DNA of 64,000 nucleotides from Tachypleus tridentatus (lineage: Eukaryota > Arthropoda > Merostomata > Xiphosura > Limulidae), in contig NC_134830.1 of NCBI RefSeq assembly GCF_004210375.1, positions 167,159,874 through 167,223,873 on the forward strand. Reading direction: 5' to 3'. Positions 34,203-49,200 of this stretch are shown in pieces (within the stretch, counting starts at the first letter, position 1; the number at the start of each line of letters is the position of its first letter). Made by a program: the position numbers and the translations under genes. The notes under the pieces were generated by a model. That model was not told the origin of the DNA, ran no database searches, and was given only the letters and a program-made list of their open reading frames with translations.

Positions 34203-37200
34203 CTGTTTGGGCACAAAGTAATTAGTTATGTTTAACCACTGTAACCTGTTTACACAAAAGGTTTTAAACTTAAACTATTTTTGTATATTGATACTTTATT
34301 ACTTCATTTCTTTACATACAGAAAACTTTGATTTGTACAATTGATTTGAAGTGAAAACATTGGAACCGTAAACTTTAATATAAAGCAATAAACCACATTT
34401 AAAATTTTAGGGCTCAAATCCAGACTAATTTATTGGCAAAAACATTTCACTGTTGAATTTTAAACTTAAAAATGGTGTGTTATGTGGTATTTCTTGAAGT
34501 ATTATATGGTGTTATGTAACATTACTCACACAGTTTTATACGAGCAATACAAGTCTAGATACACTAGCCATTAGACGAGACCCAGCCTATAACAAAAACA
34601 TAATAGTAATAATGTGAATTTAAACAAGCAACATAATTTCAACCAGGCCTTGTTCAGCTTTTGACAAAATACTAATGATAATTTTAAAATATAACATTGA
34701 GCAAATGAAATTATTTTATAAACTACTAACTATTCAAATTAATAGGAGCTCATGCAGAAGTTTTAAACTATTAATGATTTTTGTAAAAACCTTAAAAGAA
34801 TGTAACATATAACAATGAGAATGCTTCATAAAGATTTTATCTTCACAATATGGTTTAAAAGCCTTTTTCGTGTTAAGGTTTATGAGCTATTTGTGGTAAA
34901 TAAACTTTAGGAGACTACATCTTGAAATGTTCTAAAAAATACCACGTGTAAAATTTTTGAACAAATATAAACAATTAAATGTTCAAATTTACTAATAATA
35001 GAAGATATGAAGTTAGATTTATTTATATATCTGGAATAACCTGATTCTGTAACATAATTATTCAAGTTATTCATTAATGAAACTGAAAAGAAAATTTCAG
35101 TTTTCCATTTAAAATTCAGTCTGAAGAATTATTTTCTAAACTTGGGGCAGTTTTTTCAGTAAGTTTCCAAGCAACCTATTGCATCAAAACCAAAAGAATA
35201 TTTTAGTAATATTATAACTCAAGTAAAACAATTTTAATTTTTACATTAACTGTAATGCAGGATATTAATAAGTTTAAATTTATTAGAAATAATATTTTTA
35301 TAACTAAATAAAGGAAGAATAATAACATTATTATATTGAACAAAGTGGATTGTTTGATTTAGACAGGTAAATTTTTTAAAATAATTTTTAAGATTAATAA
35401 AGATCCTACTTACACTAGAAAAACTAAACAAAAATTCTGACTGAAAGTAAAATAAGAGAAATAACACACTAACACAATATTCAGTAATTTCACCATGAAT
35501 CCTCCTAAGGATGGTCACAAATTCTTCAAATATCAAAACAGTAAATGTAACAGTATTTGATACTTTGGCAAACATCAATTAAACTAGCAATTCTAAACAA
35601 CTGATCTGCAGACGAGCACCAGTCTGTCACAACTACCTACGAGTCTGTGAGGTTTAAAAAAAAACTGACAGAATATCCAGAAGTAAACAAATAATTTTTC
35701 ATTGTATTTTATTTTAGTCAGCCATGATAGTTTAGGCAATGACCCAGTACCTGATATCAAAAGAGTTGAGAAATACTGAACTAGACCATGGAATTGCTTT
35801 CTTTGAAAAAAAAGTTGATAACTGTGGAGGTAATCTTTAAACATGCAGTTAACCATAACATTCACTAGCTTGTACTTAAACTTCAAAATTAATCAAATTC
35901 TTAATTTATCATACAGACAAATCCTAAGCACTAAGGAATGTTTGGATAAAGAATTCAATAATACTACACCATTAAACAAATGCATTTCATTGAAGAAATA
36001 GCCTACCTTTAAAGTAGGGTTATTAGCTAATGTGTGATATATCCAGAAAAGCCTTGTGGTTACAAAATAAGCTATTATAACATCCACAGTATAATGACCT
36101 CTTGAGAGAAGTACCATAAAGACTCCTGTGATGCTCGCTGTCCATATTAGCCAGTGGAGAAGCCAGAAGTGCCGAGGGGTGTCTTAACAAAGAAAACCAC
36201 AGTTGTTATGTCAGCACTAACTCATTAGAATACTTGTTTTATGAGACACTCTCTTGACAATGAATTAATTTTAACTTCCAGCTATCTGTAATCTTATTAA
36301 CTAACTGTTCTTAGTGTTCATTAAACTGGTTTTAACCTGTTATAAAATGAGGTATATGATGTTTACACCATCATGAGTCTCCTTATTACATGTTAATCAG
36401 TAAAATTATAAAATGGATTACGTGGTATGTCAAACAAAAACAGATTCAAACTGACAGAAAAATAAGAAAAATCAGATGCTGGGAAAAATGTTAGCTTATG
36501 TTGTTCAAATTACTGGTATAACATTATTTAATATACCTACCACCCCTCACTGGTACACTCAAAGACATCAGCAACAATCCCAGACATAAAATTTTGAAAA
36601 AACAGATAACGATGATAGGCTAGTGATGATATTGGTATTATAACACAAATATATAATTACAATTAACATTTTGAAAAACTAGCCTTGCAATCACAAATGA
36701 CTTGAGAACAATAGTGATGGTGTGGTATTGTCGTCTTAACACTGAAATGATAACTATGGGCTATGAAATAAAGATTTAAGTAAGGTAGTCTGTTTGTTTA
36801 GAATGAAGCACAAAGCTACACAATAGGCTATCTGTGCTCTGCCCACTATGGATATTAAAAACTGGTTTTTTGCAGCATGAGTCCACAGACATACAGCTGT
36901 GCCACTTGGGGGCAGTAAGGTTGTAATAAATTAAATGTGATCAGAAAGTAGTACTTGGATTTTGTTTTTATCAAATAATTAAACAAAGTTTAGCGTGATG
37001 ACACTTTCCATTGATACATTATTTTTTAAGCTGAAGTGGTCAAAAGTATTAGAGTATGTTATTTTGTACCTTAAACTTTTATAGCTTGCTTAATTGTTTG
37101 TTTGTTTTTCAAACAACTTGGCCAAAAACAGTTATAAATATAAAGGACTTACAGATCTACATTTCTAAAGTATGAAACACTCTTACCACTTCCAGTCTCT

Positions 37201-40200
37201 AGAGTGTACTTTAGTTTTTTTCTTATCTGTTTTACTATTCATTTATCTGTCTTATACATGAAACACTGAATTTGTCTGGCCTAATTTTTCAGGTTCTACA
37301 TACATGTGAATGCTCAAAAATGTGTGTACAACTAAAAGTAGACATTCTAATCAGATAATCCTACAGCCTTTGTTTTATAAATGTTTCATAATCATGGATG
37401 AATTGAAAAAAAAGCACTTTTTGAAACATTCTTATTGTAGGACATTTTAACTTGTATTGAGTGTTTGTTATTCCTTAACAACTTCATAAAAATGTAGATT
37501 AACATAATGTTTTATAGATTTAACAATATTTCACATTTTCACTTTGAATACCAAATTTTTAAGGCATTTTCTTCAGTTGTTTCACTCAACTGTCTTCAGT
37601 GTTACCTTATTACTGCTTTGTTCTTACCATGTGAAAAATGTAATGAAATTTCCCATTGGCACATTAATTTACTGTTTTCATATTCCATAACATAACGTAA
37701 TTTAGTATCACAAGCCACTGAGCCACCTTCAAACTTTATATAAATGAGAAACATTAAAAATTGTAAACAAAAAAAAATATTCCTATGAAATCTAGTCAGA
37801 TGGCTAATAACAGTTTTCTGAATAGCGACTAAATTTAGTTGTCTAAATTAAACCAGAATCATACCTGATAATATAACTGATGATTTAATTTTCTATTTTA
37901 TTGTTACATAAAATACTTTTGTTAGTAATTAAAGAAACAACATACACTTTAAAATGCTTGACTTTTGTATTTATTTGTCAGGCATAAATCTATGCAATGA
38001 ATATTTATGCTCTCTCCACCAGTTTTAGCATTATAAGCCCTTTAGGCTTACCAATGAATGTCCATTTGTAACTTTCAAGAAAGAAAATATTTAATAAAAC
38101 AAAAAAGTAATTTAAAAAAATATATAAATTAATGACTGTTTGCAAGTTTATAAATAACTATTACAGAATGTTAGTGAAAATATATTTTACATGATTTTAA
38201 TTACTTTACTGTATTTTTAATAACAATTTGTAATTTTTTTACATGAGCCTAAATTTTTAAACCACATCCTAGTTCTTGTTTCAGTAGAAAGATTCCTTTG
38301 ACTCAGATGTAAAAAAGTTTTTAAAAATCATAACTTACTCATCACAGATCCTCTTTAATTAAAATATGGGTTTAAATGAAAACTCAATCAACTTACACCA
38401 GAATAAAAATAAAAGGTTAAATCTGCCAGAAAAATATAAAAATTAAGCACTATGAAAATCTAAATCACTTTATTCTGTTTCAAATACTCAATGCTTTCTT
38501 TTATTTTCAAATTTATGAAATGTTTAATGAAAATTTCTTTGGAAAGAGTAAAAAAAAATATCTATAATTTTTATCTTACAATATATGCTCAACTATTCTC
38601 ATTCAAACCTCACTTTGGACTTGCAATACAAATGAATTTTTTTAATATGCTCACGTCAAAGGTACATGACCCTGCTGTCACATTACATTCTTATTAGAGC
38701 AAAGCTCGGGAGATTCAATTTGACTGTAAGTTGGGATTGAGTATTCGATTTGATTTGTCAGCTGGGTCTTCAGTTTGACATTCACTACCTGTAAACATTA
38801 GGATTTATATTTTAATTCAGCCTACATACTGGAACCTATTTCCATGTAATAAAACTTTTGTTCCATTCCTCTTCTGGATGTTTAAGTACATTATATCTTT
38901 TGTTCTGAGAAATACTTAAATAAATATAAAACCATTTTCTATATAGTTCAGTCTACATATCCTATAATCTACATGTGCACAGCCAATACATTTGTGATTT
39001 GATTTTTAAAAAAAATTGTGATTTGCATGACCCCAATTCAATTTTTATAACTTAAATTCATGATATAAAATCACAGATTTTACTCCAACTTTAGATTTTC
39101 AGTTGTTACTTTTTCAGTAATATATATACACATGCAGTCCTAAATTATAACTGACATTAACAAAACTAACATTCTTTTATAACAAGATAGGCCATGGTTA
39201 AAATTACTGTGTGGCCACTGTAGATGTAGTCCCCACAAAACGTGTGCCGTCCATTGATGGACAATCCAAAACCACCAAGCATATACAGCACCCGTCCAAG
39301 AATAAGACCAGTGGAAGTTTTGTTAGCCTAAAGGAAACAGTCAGTAAAAAAATTCTGTTATAGATGTACTTTTAGCTTCTAAAGATATTTCTCATACAAA
39401 TACCATACAATTTCAATCATATCTTTATTATTTAACTTGTAAAAAAAACAATGAAAGTGAGACTTTGGAGAAAGAATGGCAAAATAATAAATAATCATGA
39501 ATCTACAAGAACTTCTATTTTGCCCTGTGTTCCAACATGTGGCAACATCTGTTAAAAACTCTTATTTTTCCCATGTTCCAACATGTAATGAGGTGTGTTA
39601 ACTTTCACATCAGCCTTCTGAATGCAGGCACCCAAATCAGAGAATGATACATGTGCAACAATATATGTGGTAACTCTGGGATTTCTTACCTTATTCTCAC
39701 AAAAACTGGTAAACTTTTGCTAAAGATTATAAGTATCTTGTACACAAAATATGACATTTTAATTGAGTCGTTCTACTAAAAGTGTATTACCAATTTAGAG
39801 ACTAAATAGTTTGAGTGCAAAGTGGTATTCATTTTAAGTATAAAATTACTTTTGTCTTATAGTTTAAGTTTTAGAACCTTATAGATAAATGGCAATCATT
39901 TTTGTAAGGTAAATGTCTATTTCGTTTTCATTGTCTCCACCATATCAGTAACTGTACATACTGTCAACCTGCTGTACAATGAAACATTTATTATTAAAAA
40001 AATAGAAAAATGTGCATATCTTTTAATTTTTTGTATAATATCTTAAAAATCTTTTGGTTATATTTGTAATTTCAGATTTGTTCACACATTTAATTTCTAA
40101 TGTTTTATTTTCCTTTTCTGTCCTTGGCCACATATTACTCATTCAACACAACAAATTACACCATCGGGACATAAAGTATCTTGAAAGAGATGTACAAGCC

Positions 40201-43200
40201 TTTAACAAAATTATCTAATGCTTGTACAAGATTATAAACCTTGAGATCTGGGGCAATGCTCAAGTTAAATTGAAAACAAAATGTTAAACCTTTCAATTAT
40301 GAATTTTAAAACAAATAATAACCAAGATATAAAAGTAAAACCTTAATACAATTTAACTGTCTGACTATAACATATTTAAGCAAGAAACAACCTAAATGCT
40401 ATCATGGACAAAGCAGCTAACATCATTTGCAGCAAGTTCTCAATGATGACAACTTAGTGTCCTTTTTAAATTAACTATTATTAGATTACAGTGTAAAATG
40501 AATTTTTCTGATGACTATATACATGTGTCAGGTATATGTGCCTTGTAAAGTTCAAGAAATAGTACAGGATAGAGGTGTGGCAGATATCATGGGCTGGAAA
40601 TATTTATCTCTAGCTTCACAGTCCATTGTAAGAACTTTGGAACATACTTGTCACTAGGACACATAAATGTACTTGTTATCTAAATAGATCTACTAGACTG
40701 GGGTTTTCTTATTTAAGATATTTTTTTCTAAAATAAAAGAATTAAAACAAATAAAATAACACTTCAAATTATAACATACATTTCATTGCCAAACATTAAT
40801 AATAAAGTTCTTTAATTAAATTTTGAATGCAACTCAGTGACTTGAGTAGAAAGGGATTTAAATACATTGCAAGAGTTAATAACTTCTATTATGTCTCATA
40901 TTCCAATCCATAAGGTCTGTTAATAATTTCTACTAAACCCAATCTACGAACATATGATGAGATCTGTTAATAACTTGTATTATAACTCATGTTTCAACAT
41001 ATGATGAGGTCTGTTCATAATTCCTATAACACCCCATCTTCCAACATTTAATACATCTTAGCATAATATTCAGTGTTAATATTCTGATGCTCCAACCAGC
41101 TCTGATATTTCAAATGACAGTAAGACAATAAAATGTGGCTTATTGTAACCTGAGGTCACACAGAGAACACATAGGTGCATCAGTCCCAAATAAAGGAAAA
41201 CAATGAGTTATAAAACTGTGACCAATGTGTAGTCTAGTTAGGACAACCATATACAGGCAAATTGGGTGGAGAGCTCTTCTGTTTACGACCACATCTTTTT
41301 CTTTATTCGAGAGAGGTCTATTGAACTCCATATATCCTGCCTTGAGTTGATTGAGCAGGTTTTGTTGTTTGAAGAGGATTCCAACAAATACTGGCATGAA
41401 CAAATGATTGTTTTGCATTTGGGGTGTGAAACAAAGATATAATCAAAGAAATGCCCATAACCGAAAGCAAAGGAAGTGGATTCTTGCTGGAATGAATGTT
41501 AGGGACAGAGATGGTTTTGGCATTGATTTATCAACTTTTTTAACCATGGAGGTCAAATTATTTTTCATATGGTTTGAGAATGATTCTTTTGGAGGCACAG
41601 AGAGATCCATTTGCATTCCCACTGTAGTAGCGGAATGAAGTGCAGCAGCATATATCTAAGATCAAGTGGTGGACAGCAACTATCGAGCTTCAGGATAAGT
41701 AATGTTTTGAATAGTCTTCAAACGCTACACCTCTTTTCCTTCCAAACATTTATGGCAAAAACGAAAGCAGGATGGGTGAGAGTCATTGTAATTGATGCAA
41801 TAAGGGTCCATTTCACACTCAAAGGCATCATGGTTCTTGCCATTGCAATGAGCACACATCAAAGAATCACCATATGATGTCTTTGAGTGACTGAACCTCT
41901 GACACCAGAAACATCTGAGGGGGTTTGGAACGTATGGTCATAATTTGCAATTAAGATAACCTGTCTCGATGGTGAGAGGTGGACGCGGCAATCTAAATGT
42001 TAAAATTAGGACACTGGTCAGCATCATAATTCCATCTTTGCAAGTGGAGATATGCCACACTGCAGAAACTCCTTGGATGAAGAAACCAGTGAATATCTCT
42101 GACTCTGGGATATTCTTCAAGTCCCTCTCAACAATAACTTCTCATGATAAATCAAAGTAGCATGGGGAGTAACCTCAATGGGTATATTCCCAATTGCCTT
42201 TGAATGTAAAAGGAGTTCACTGTGTTTAGATGTGGATGTTTCCACCAATGTCACCAAAGCAAAGCTTTTTGACTGACTTTGGAGAGCCAGCAAGTTCCTC
42301 TGGTCCCTTCTGAGTAAAAAAGGGAGACATCTGCCCTAAAGGTTTGTCTGAAAGAAAATGTAATATAGAATGTGAGGTACAGGTGTTACAGATGTTGAAG
42401 ACGTGGTCGTTTACCTATGGACTGTTCTTTCACTATTTTTTAAGTTTTTATTTGGAAGATCCAAAATAAAAAGAAGAATTTTTTGGTACCCGCTGAACTC
42501 ATCCACAATGGAGCCCTATGAGAGGATGCACTACAATGCCAAACAAAGATGCTGCAGCAATGCCAGGGTTGTGTGAGCACTATACCCAAACACCAGTATC
42601 AGATACAATGTCCACAACATCTGTTGAGAACATCCAACAGTAGTACTTGGTTGACCTTAGCCCAAGTGGACCAGCCATCCCAAGGCCATCCATCTACAGG
42701 AATTCAAGGCCCAAGTGGTGGTCTGTTAGGGTTGGACTCCTCAACCACTAGGATCCTCTCCTCCCCCTTGACGAGTCATCACGCACAGCAAACATGGAGG
42801 TGAATGTTCAGATCCCAGAGGAGGTAAACTGAAAAAAACAACCTTCCCTAGGAGGTCCACCTCAACATGTACACCAAAAGGGTATACAGTTAAATAATCA
42901 AACATAACTATACTGATGCCAGAGTTCCACTAATTTATTAACCTTAGTAACTAAGATGTGTTTAGATTTTAAAATATATAACCTACTTTCTTGAAATATT
43001 GGTTCAAAAGAACATGGTAGCCTTTTCACAGATTAAATTGGCTGTGAAAACCACTAGACGGTATTCTAAACTATTAATTGGTTATTCATGACATATATCG
43101 AAGTAAGTGTATGTGAGGAACCATTTCATAAATGGAAAAAGGTGAATGAGACCAGTGTTTGATTCAGTACATAAACCATATCTCAGCAAAATAAAGATAC

Positions 43201-46200
43201 ATAGTCATTATTTTGTCTTCTGCCTTGTAATCAGTAATTTTAATTCCTGATTTGTATGAAACTATAAACATAGTATTTTGACATCACAAACATTGCATTT
43301 TAAACAGTGCTGCATTCAACATACCACATTACTCACTAAAATCTATATACAAGTATGTTCTTTCAATATTTATTTTTAAATTATGAAATCAACTCAGATA
43401 TAATATTAAATTTTGAATTATAATATATAATTTGATTCCAAACTTACTGACATAAATTCATACAATAGTAGACCAATAAAATTATGAATACATGTCAATA
43501 AATGTGATGATGGCATTTGACAAATGACTCATCACAAAAGTGTTAATCATGATGGATTGCTATATGAATTTAGAAAATGTAAAACATAAATAAGAGACAG
43601 TAAACTAATCATGACATGAACACTTGCATGATAATTTTAACTGACTATTCATTTGTTACAAAATGACATTTTTAATGATGCAATAAAAATTCACTTGTTA
43701 GCACTGCCTTATAAGATTTTCTTCAATTACTTGAAACAGAATTTGTTTTGTAATGGAAGATCTGGATAATACACACTAACAAACAGATAAGTGTTTGAAG
43801 ATTGGTCATTTCCCAAGCGACATATATTGTCAAAAAAAATCAATGGTCGTAAAGTTAAAGCATTAACATCCACAAATGAGAAAAGTGTTTATTAATTACT
43901 TAATAAATGCTAAACCATGAAGATAATTAATTTTTTGCATAACCATTACACACACACACACACACACACACAGAGACAATGATTAAATTAGCTTTGAATC
44001 ATCTAACTAAAAGTGACTTTATACTCAGATTTTATCAAAATGTAATATATTAATCATTAAATTTCTGAAAATTATAGGTATGCTAATTGTAATAAATTCA
44101 CATTTTGAAGGTAACTGATTTACATACTGGTGTGGCAGAAAATTTCTGAATCTTTGAATCCAGAAATTGAAATTACAAAAAAAATTACATACCCCTGCTG
44201 CAGCTGGAGGTCACACTTTACAAACCCTGATCCATGTATAATTACAACAGGTTAAAGAACTCGAATTTTAGAGCACCACTATTATTTTAATACAAAATTA
44301 CAATATTTACAGAAGAAAATTATAATTTTTCTGAATACTTTTCAATATCTAAGATCAAATAAAAATATTTTAAATATTCCCTCACTAATTAACTGTGAAA
44401 AGAAGAAATATTAATTTCAATACTTAATGAAAACTACATAAATGGCTTTGAGACATTTAATTATGGGATTTGAAAGCTCAACATAGTCTGAAAATTTCTC
44501 TGGACAACAATTAGGTCATATGAATGTACAGAATGTGGTAATATTTAAGATACTATTATAATAAATTTAAAACTTTCAAATTCCAGTAATAACTAGACAT
44601 TACTATTACCCATCTCTACAAAATGAAAAATGGGTTAAATACATTCAAACTTGTTTCAACATTGAATTAATATCAGCACCAAGGAGAATTAACAATGAAA
44701 GTTCATTTCAAGCACAAAACCAATCTTCAACTCTCTCTCTTATGAACAAAAAAAAAACGTTTTTACCTTTGGTGAACAATAATATGTGGTGCTTGCTACT
44801 GGTACTTGGGTTACAAACATTGTTATACTGCGCATGAAGTACAACAAGCCCATTATAAGGAAGACTCTTCTTAGAATGATAAACCTGGAAAATAAAGCAA
44901 AATTGTTTTTTTTACTTAAAACTACAGGAATAACCTATACCTGAAAGTTAACATTTTTGTTACACTGAAAATTTATTTACAATAAGTACTTGCCATCCTT
45001 ACATCAAACCATCTAATTCATTTCTGCCCTTTAACCATTGCTAGAAAATGTTCATGAGCAGTGGCCAGTCAATACATCAATTTTGTACCATTTCTGAACA
45101 TGTACATACCATGATCTTGTTTTGAATTAAGCACAAAGCTACACAATGGGCTGTCTGTATCGAAACCCAGTTTTTAGCATTGTAAGTCTGCAAACATACC
45201 ACTGAGCCACTGGAGGACGTGTACATACCATGTGACTACTCTCTGCCAATAGTATTGCACAACCAATATTGGCACAGCTAGCTTTTTCTGCTGTTCCTGC
45301 TCAATCTTTACTTTTCAGAATTGGCAAGCTCAAAAGAAAAACACAGCAGTGAGAAGTGTGTGAAAGGATGCAAGACTGTATCAGAAGTTAACATTTTTTT
45401 AACACTGAAAATGTACTTTCAATAGGTACTTGCTCCCTCCTACACAAATCTAGAATCCCACAATGCAAAGGTGGAGAGGCTGGTGTAAACACACAACCCA
45501 GAAACCAGATGAGAAGCAACTTCCAGAATGAATGGGTGTGCTCTGAAATAAACACAGGTATGTTATTTGCTGTTAAAAAAATTATGTGTACAAGTATAAT
45601 TTGTTCTGAGAGGTACAATCCATAGTGAAATATAAGTAGAATTAGCCAAGTGCATTCACAACCTCAAATCAGACACATGAAGTTTTATAGCTAACCCTTG
45701 GCATTAAGAGTTGGAGAATCAAGGAATATATGTTGTAACAATGTAATATATGGCAAAATAAACATAGCAACTGGGATATGTAGACCATGTTATACACACT
45801 CTTAAACCTAAATGTAAGTAAACAGTGTCACACAACAAGTAACTTGAATTACAAAGTTAATTTTCAGTCAAAACAAAAAACTTGCAAACCAACCATAGGA
45901 GCAAGAAGATGAACCCTGCATTACAGGGTCATGACATTGCTTCCACTCAACCATAAATGCAGGGAAGAGACATTCTGCATTTGAAATTATGAAGACAGAT
46001 CAAGTCCCACGCCCACAATCGTAGAAGCAGGGAAAGAACCTCCTGCAACTGGAATTAACAAGAAAAGGGTCCTTTACAGCATACATCAGGAACAGGACAG
46101 TGTCATTATGAATCCAGTATTACAAGGAAGATCCTGCATAGGTTAAACCTGCCCCAACCTATTTTTTTATTTTTCCATGGACAACTGTCTGCCTGGGAAA

Positions 46201-49200
46201 AAAACATTCAGTTAAAATGGAAGGAGGGAAACCAGCTTTGCCATCTTCTCACTGAGTGGATAATCATAAATATATATAGTAAATTTCTAAACTCCCTCAG
46301 AAAGAAGCCTCCATGGTTCCCAGTCACTGGAGGTGGTGCACCATGGAGGCTTCCTCCTAAATGAGCTCAAAAGGTTAGAATTTTCATGATCTACTGGAAG
46401 AACAAAATACAAGGAGAAATAAACATGGTGGTGGGATCTGAAGGAATATCACACTGAAGAAGATGAAACAGGTGTCTGCAATTTCCTATTTTGAGAGGTA
46501 GCCTGTCTCCAATTGATTGCATAACAGGCTCTGTGATGACACTCACACACACACACATAGTGAAAGAAGTAGAAAACAATGAGCACTACAGTGCAATCAA
46601 TATAGATATGGTGATATGATGAAAATGGTAAGAAAAAAACAGTGTCGACAGCAACATTCCATGGATAAGTCTAAACCCAACCAGTTAACATGACAGGAGA
46701 CATTATGGGAAATGAAAGGATTCTAGGGAATAAAAGTCAAGAACTTAAAATCCCAAAGAAAGCTGTATGTCACTTAAGACTGTAAGAAACAAACTGGAAA
46801 AAGAAGCCAATCAGAATCAGAATGGCAATACTAGTTGGAGATGGAAATTAAAGAAATGAATGTGAAAGCCAAACAGCTTTTACAAGCAGCATAAGTCCAA
46901 AGAATGAAGGACCAGTTAGGATTAAGTATGATATGAGAGGAGTGGTAGAGAAGATGGGTAACATTAATGGTAACATATCTGATTGACAATGTCCACAAGT
47001 AAGAAGGAGAAGGAAATAGGTCTTGAGGAAGATATGGTAGATGAAACACAAAATAAACGTTCAAAGGGAGGATGGAAGAGGCACAGACGAGCATGCTGAA
47101 ATCTAAATCAAATAAACATGGAGGATGCATGACTTAAAAAAAGCAGAAAAAGGAGGGATATGACAAGGGAAGACAAAATCAGATAACATCTGGAGAAATA
47201 GAAGGTATTTGAATATGCAGCTCAATAGCCAGACACAGGTAAAGTGAAAAAGCCTTTGTCAAACAACCAAACAAGCAAAAAAGGAAAAGATGAGGAACAG
47301 AAGAGTGAGAAAGAAGCCATGTCAAAGAGATCATAGGCAGAAGGTATACCATCAGCTGCAGTAAATGGACATGGAAGAAAGCCTAATAAATCAGGAAAGG
47401 AAAGATGCAACACGTGAAGTCAGACCCTGGTCTGAGACAATGGACCTGACAAAAACCACGCAAGAGGACAGTGCATGGTGACATTTGGAAGAAAATGCCT
47501 GACCAAGGTAAAAAATATGTAAACCAAGACAGAGGTAAGGGTTGGGAAAGTTATACAATTTAGGGTCAGAGCAGTAGGAATGATGGTTGTGCCACCCAAG
47601 ATGGAGTCATCAGTAGAATGACATGGAATGGTTTGTAATAAGAATAGAATTCTGTAGAGGAATCAAGTGGAAGAGAAAGCATGTATGTGGAGACCCCTCC
47701 AATCTTGACAGAATGTAATCACCCCCAGAGTAAGCAAGTGAGGAAAGGGAGGCTAAAAGGAAGGAAGTTTGATATTCCAGTGAGTGGAAAAGGCACATAT
47801 TAGGTGTGTTCCTAACTGATAACACATCCACCTAAAGATTGAAGGGTCACTCCATAAGAAGAATTTTGTTGGGAAAAGATAAATGATCTACCATCAGATT
47901 CAGGTAGCCAAGAAATTAGCAAGCTAAAACCATAATGTGGACCCAGAAAGGAAATCCAGGATCTGAATGCAGAGAAATCAGAAATTGGTACCCCCTGGCT
48001 CTGTAATATAAATGACCATTATGGGAATATTAGAATGTTTCATAACCACCACCATCCTGTAGGAAAGGAAGTGGGACAAAGCTCAAAGAACTGCTACAGG
48101 TTTGAGAAAGGTCACAGGGATGGAAAGCTTCTTGATCAACCAGAAATCAAAACTCTCCCAGGAGTCAAGATATAAACCACAGTCCTCTAAAGATGAGTCT
48201 GTGAACAATCATAGGTCTGGATGAAATGGAGTAAGCAACACCTCTGCCATACTCTGGTCTTTGTCTGATCATCAAGCCAATGATATGAGAAGACATTTTT
48301 CTGATCTTGGAGTGTTCATCAAAGGAAATGCACAAGAGCCCAACCCATGAGAAGGAGAGCATAAAAAAAAATTCACATCAACAATGGGATAGAACATCTT
48401 AAGCTGCAAGAAATGAGAGGTGAGAGATATGTGAACTGCTTGCTCCAAATCTGGAGATGAAGAAAAGTAGACTTGGCCCAACAAAGGTTGTAAAAAAGTC
48501 CTCCCCTCCCAAAAAAAAAACAAAACTTTTATGTGGCCCTCAAAGACAAAGATATTTTTGAAACTATGTAAGTGCCAAGTTGGTTGTAGGTGTCCATAAC
48601 TTTGTTTCCTGTAGTGTTCTTAACAACATTCAACATCTCATAAAAAATGTATAGAAAAAATTACCATCACTGTTGCAATTAATTTTGCTAATTCTCTAAT
48701 GGGTATCCTTAAATCTAGCTCATAAAATGCCTAATTTTACTAAGTTGTTTTGGAAAGTTCATTACATTGGATGTTCTAACATGTAAAACAGATAGTAAAT
48801 AATATAAATCAAATAAGTAATTTGAATATTTTGCTTCATTCATATCACGATGATCAAAACTGATTTTTTGTACATAGTACCACTATATTAATACAAAAAT
48901 GTTAGTTTCAAATTCTAAATAAATATTTATACATATTTTACAGCTACAGTTATTTGAAGATAAGGAATTTAAACTTATGGATATTTTATTTATTTCATTA
49001 AAACTGACTCAAACAGAATTAATTACCCTTTATGTACTATCAACTCACCTATTTCTATGTATAAAAACTATAAACAGTGTTGACCATACAGCTACTACAA
49101 TGATACCCTCGGACACATCCAAAGCCCATTCAGCAGGCAGAAACAAGTCAAAAAATATATCCGGTAATGGAGGGAACTTTGTACGTTCTGGCATTCTTTC

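Larger units (their letters stand above)
39328..44766. other. SMS intron 2
   Basis: Holds a deleted Jockey-like LINE (41130-42180, leader to about 42850) and two sets of degenerate ~61-bp repeats (39510-39600, 40868-41050). About 39700-39960 may be another diverged family Y copy. Confidence 0.5.

Noticed and set aside
35246-36117. Minus-strand frames of 110, 97 and 74 aa
   Set aside because: The first two are intronic AT-rich noise; the last is SMS exon 4 extended into its intron.
45388-48523. Series of minus-strand frames rich in Phe, Leu, Ser and Pro
   Set aside because: They follow from the purine-rich + strand of repeat family X; no domain and no consistent frame between copies.
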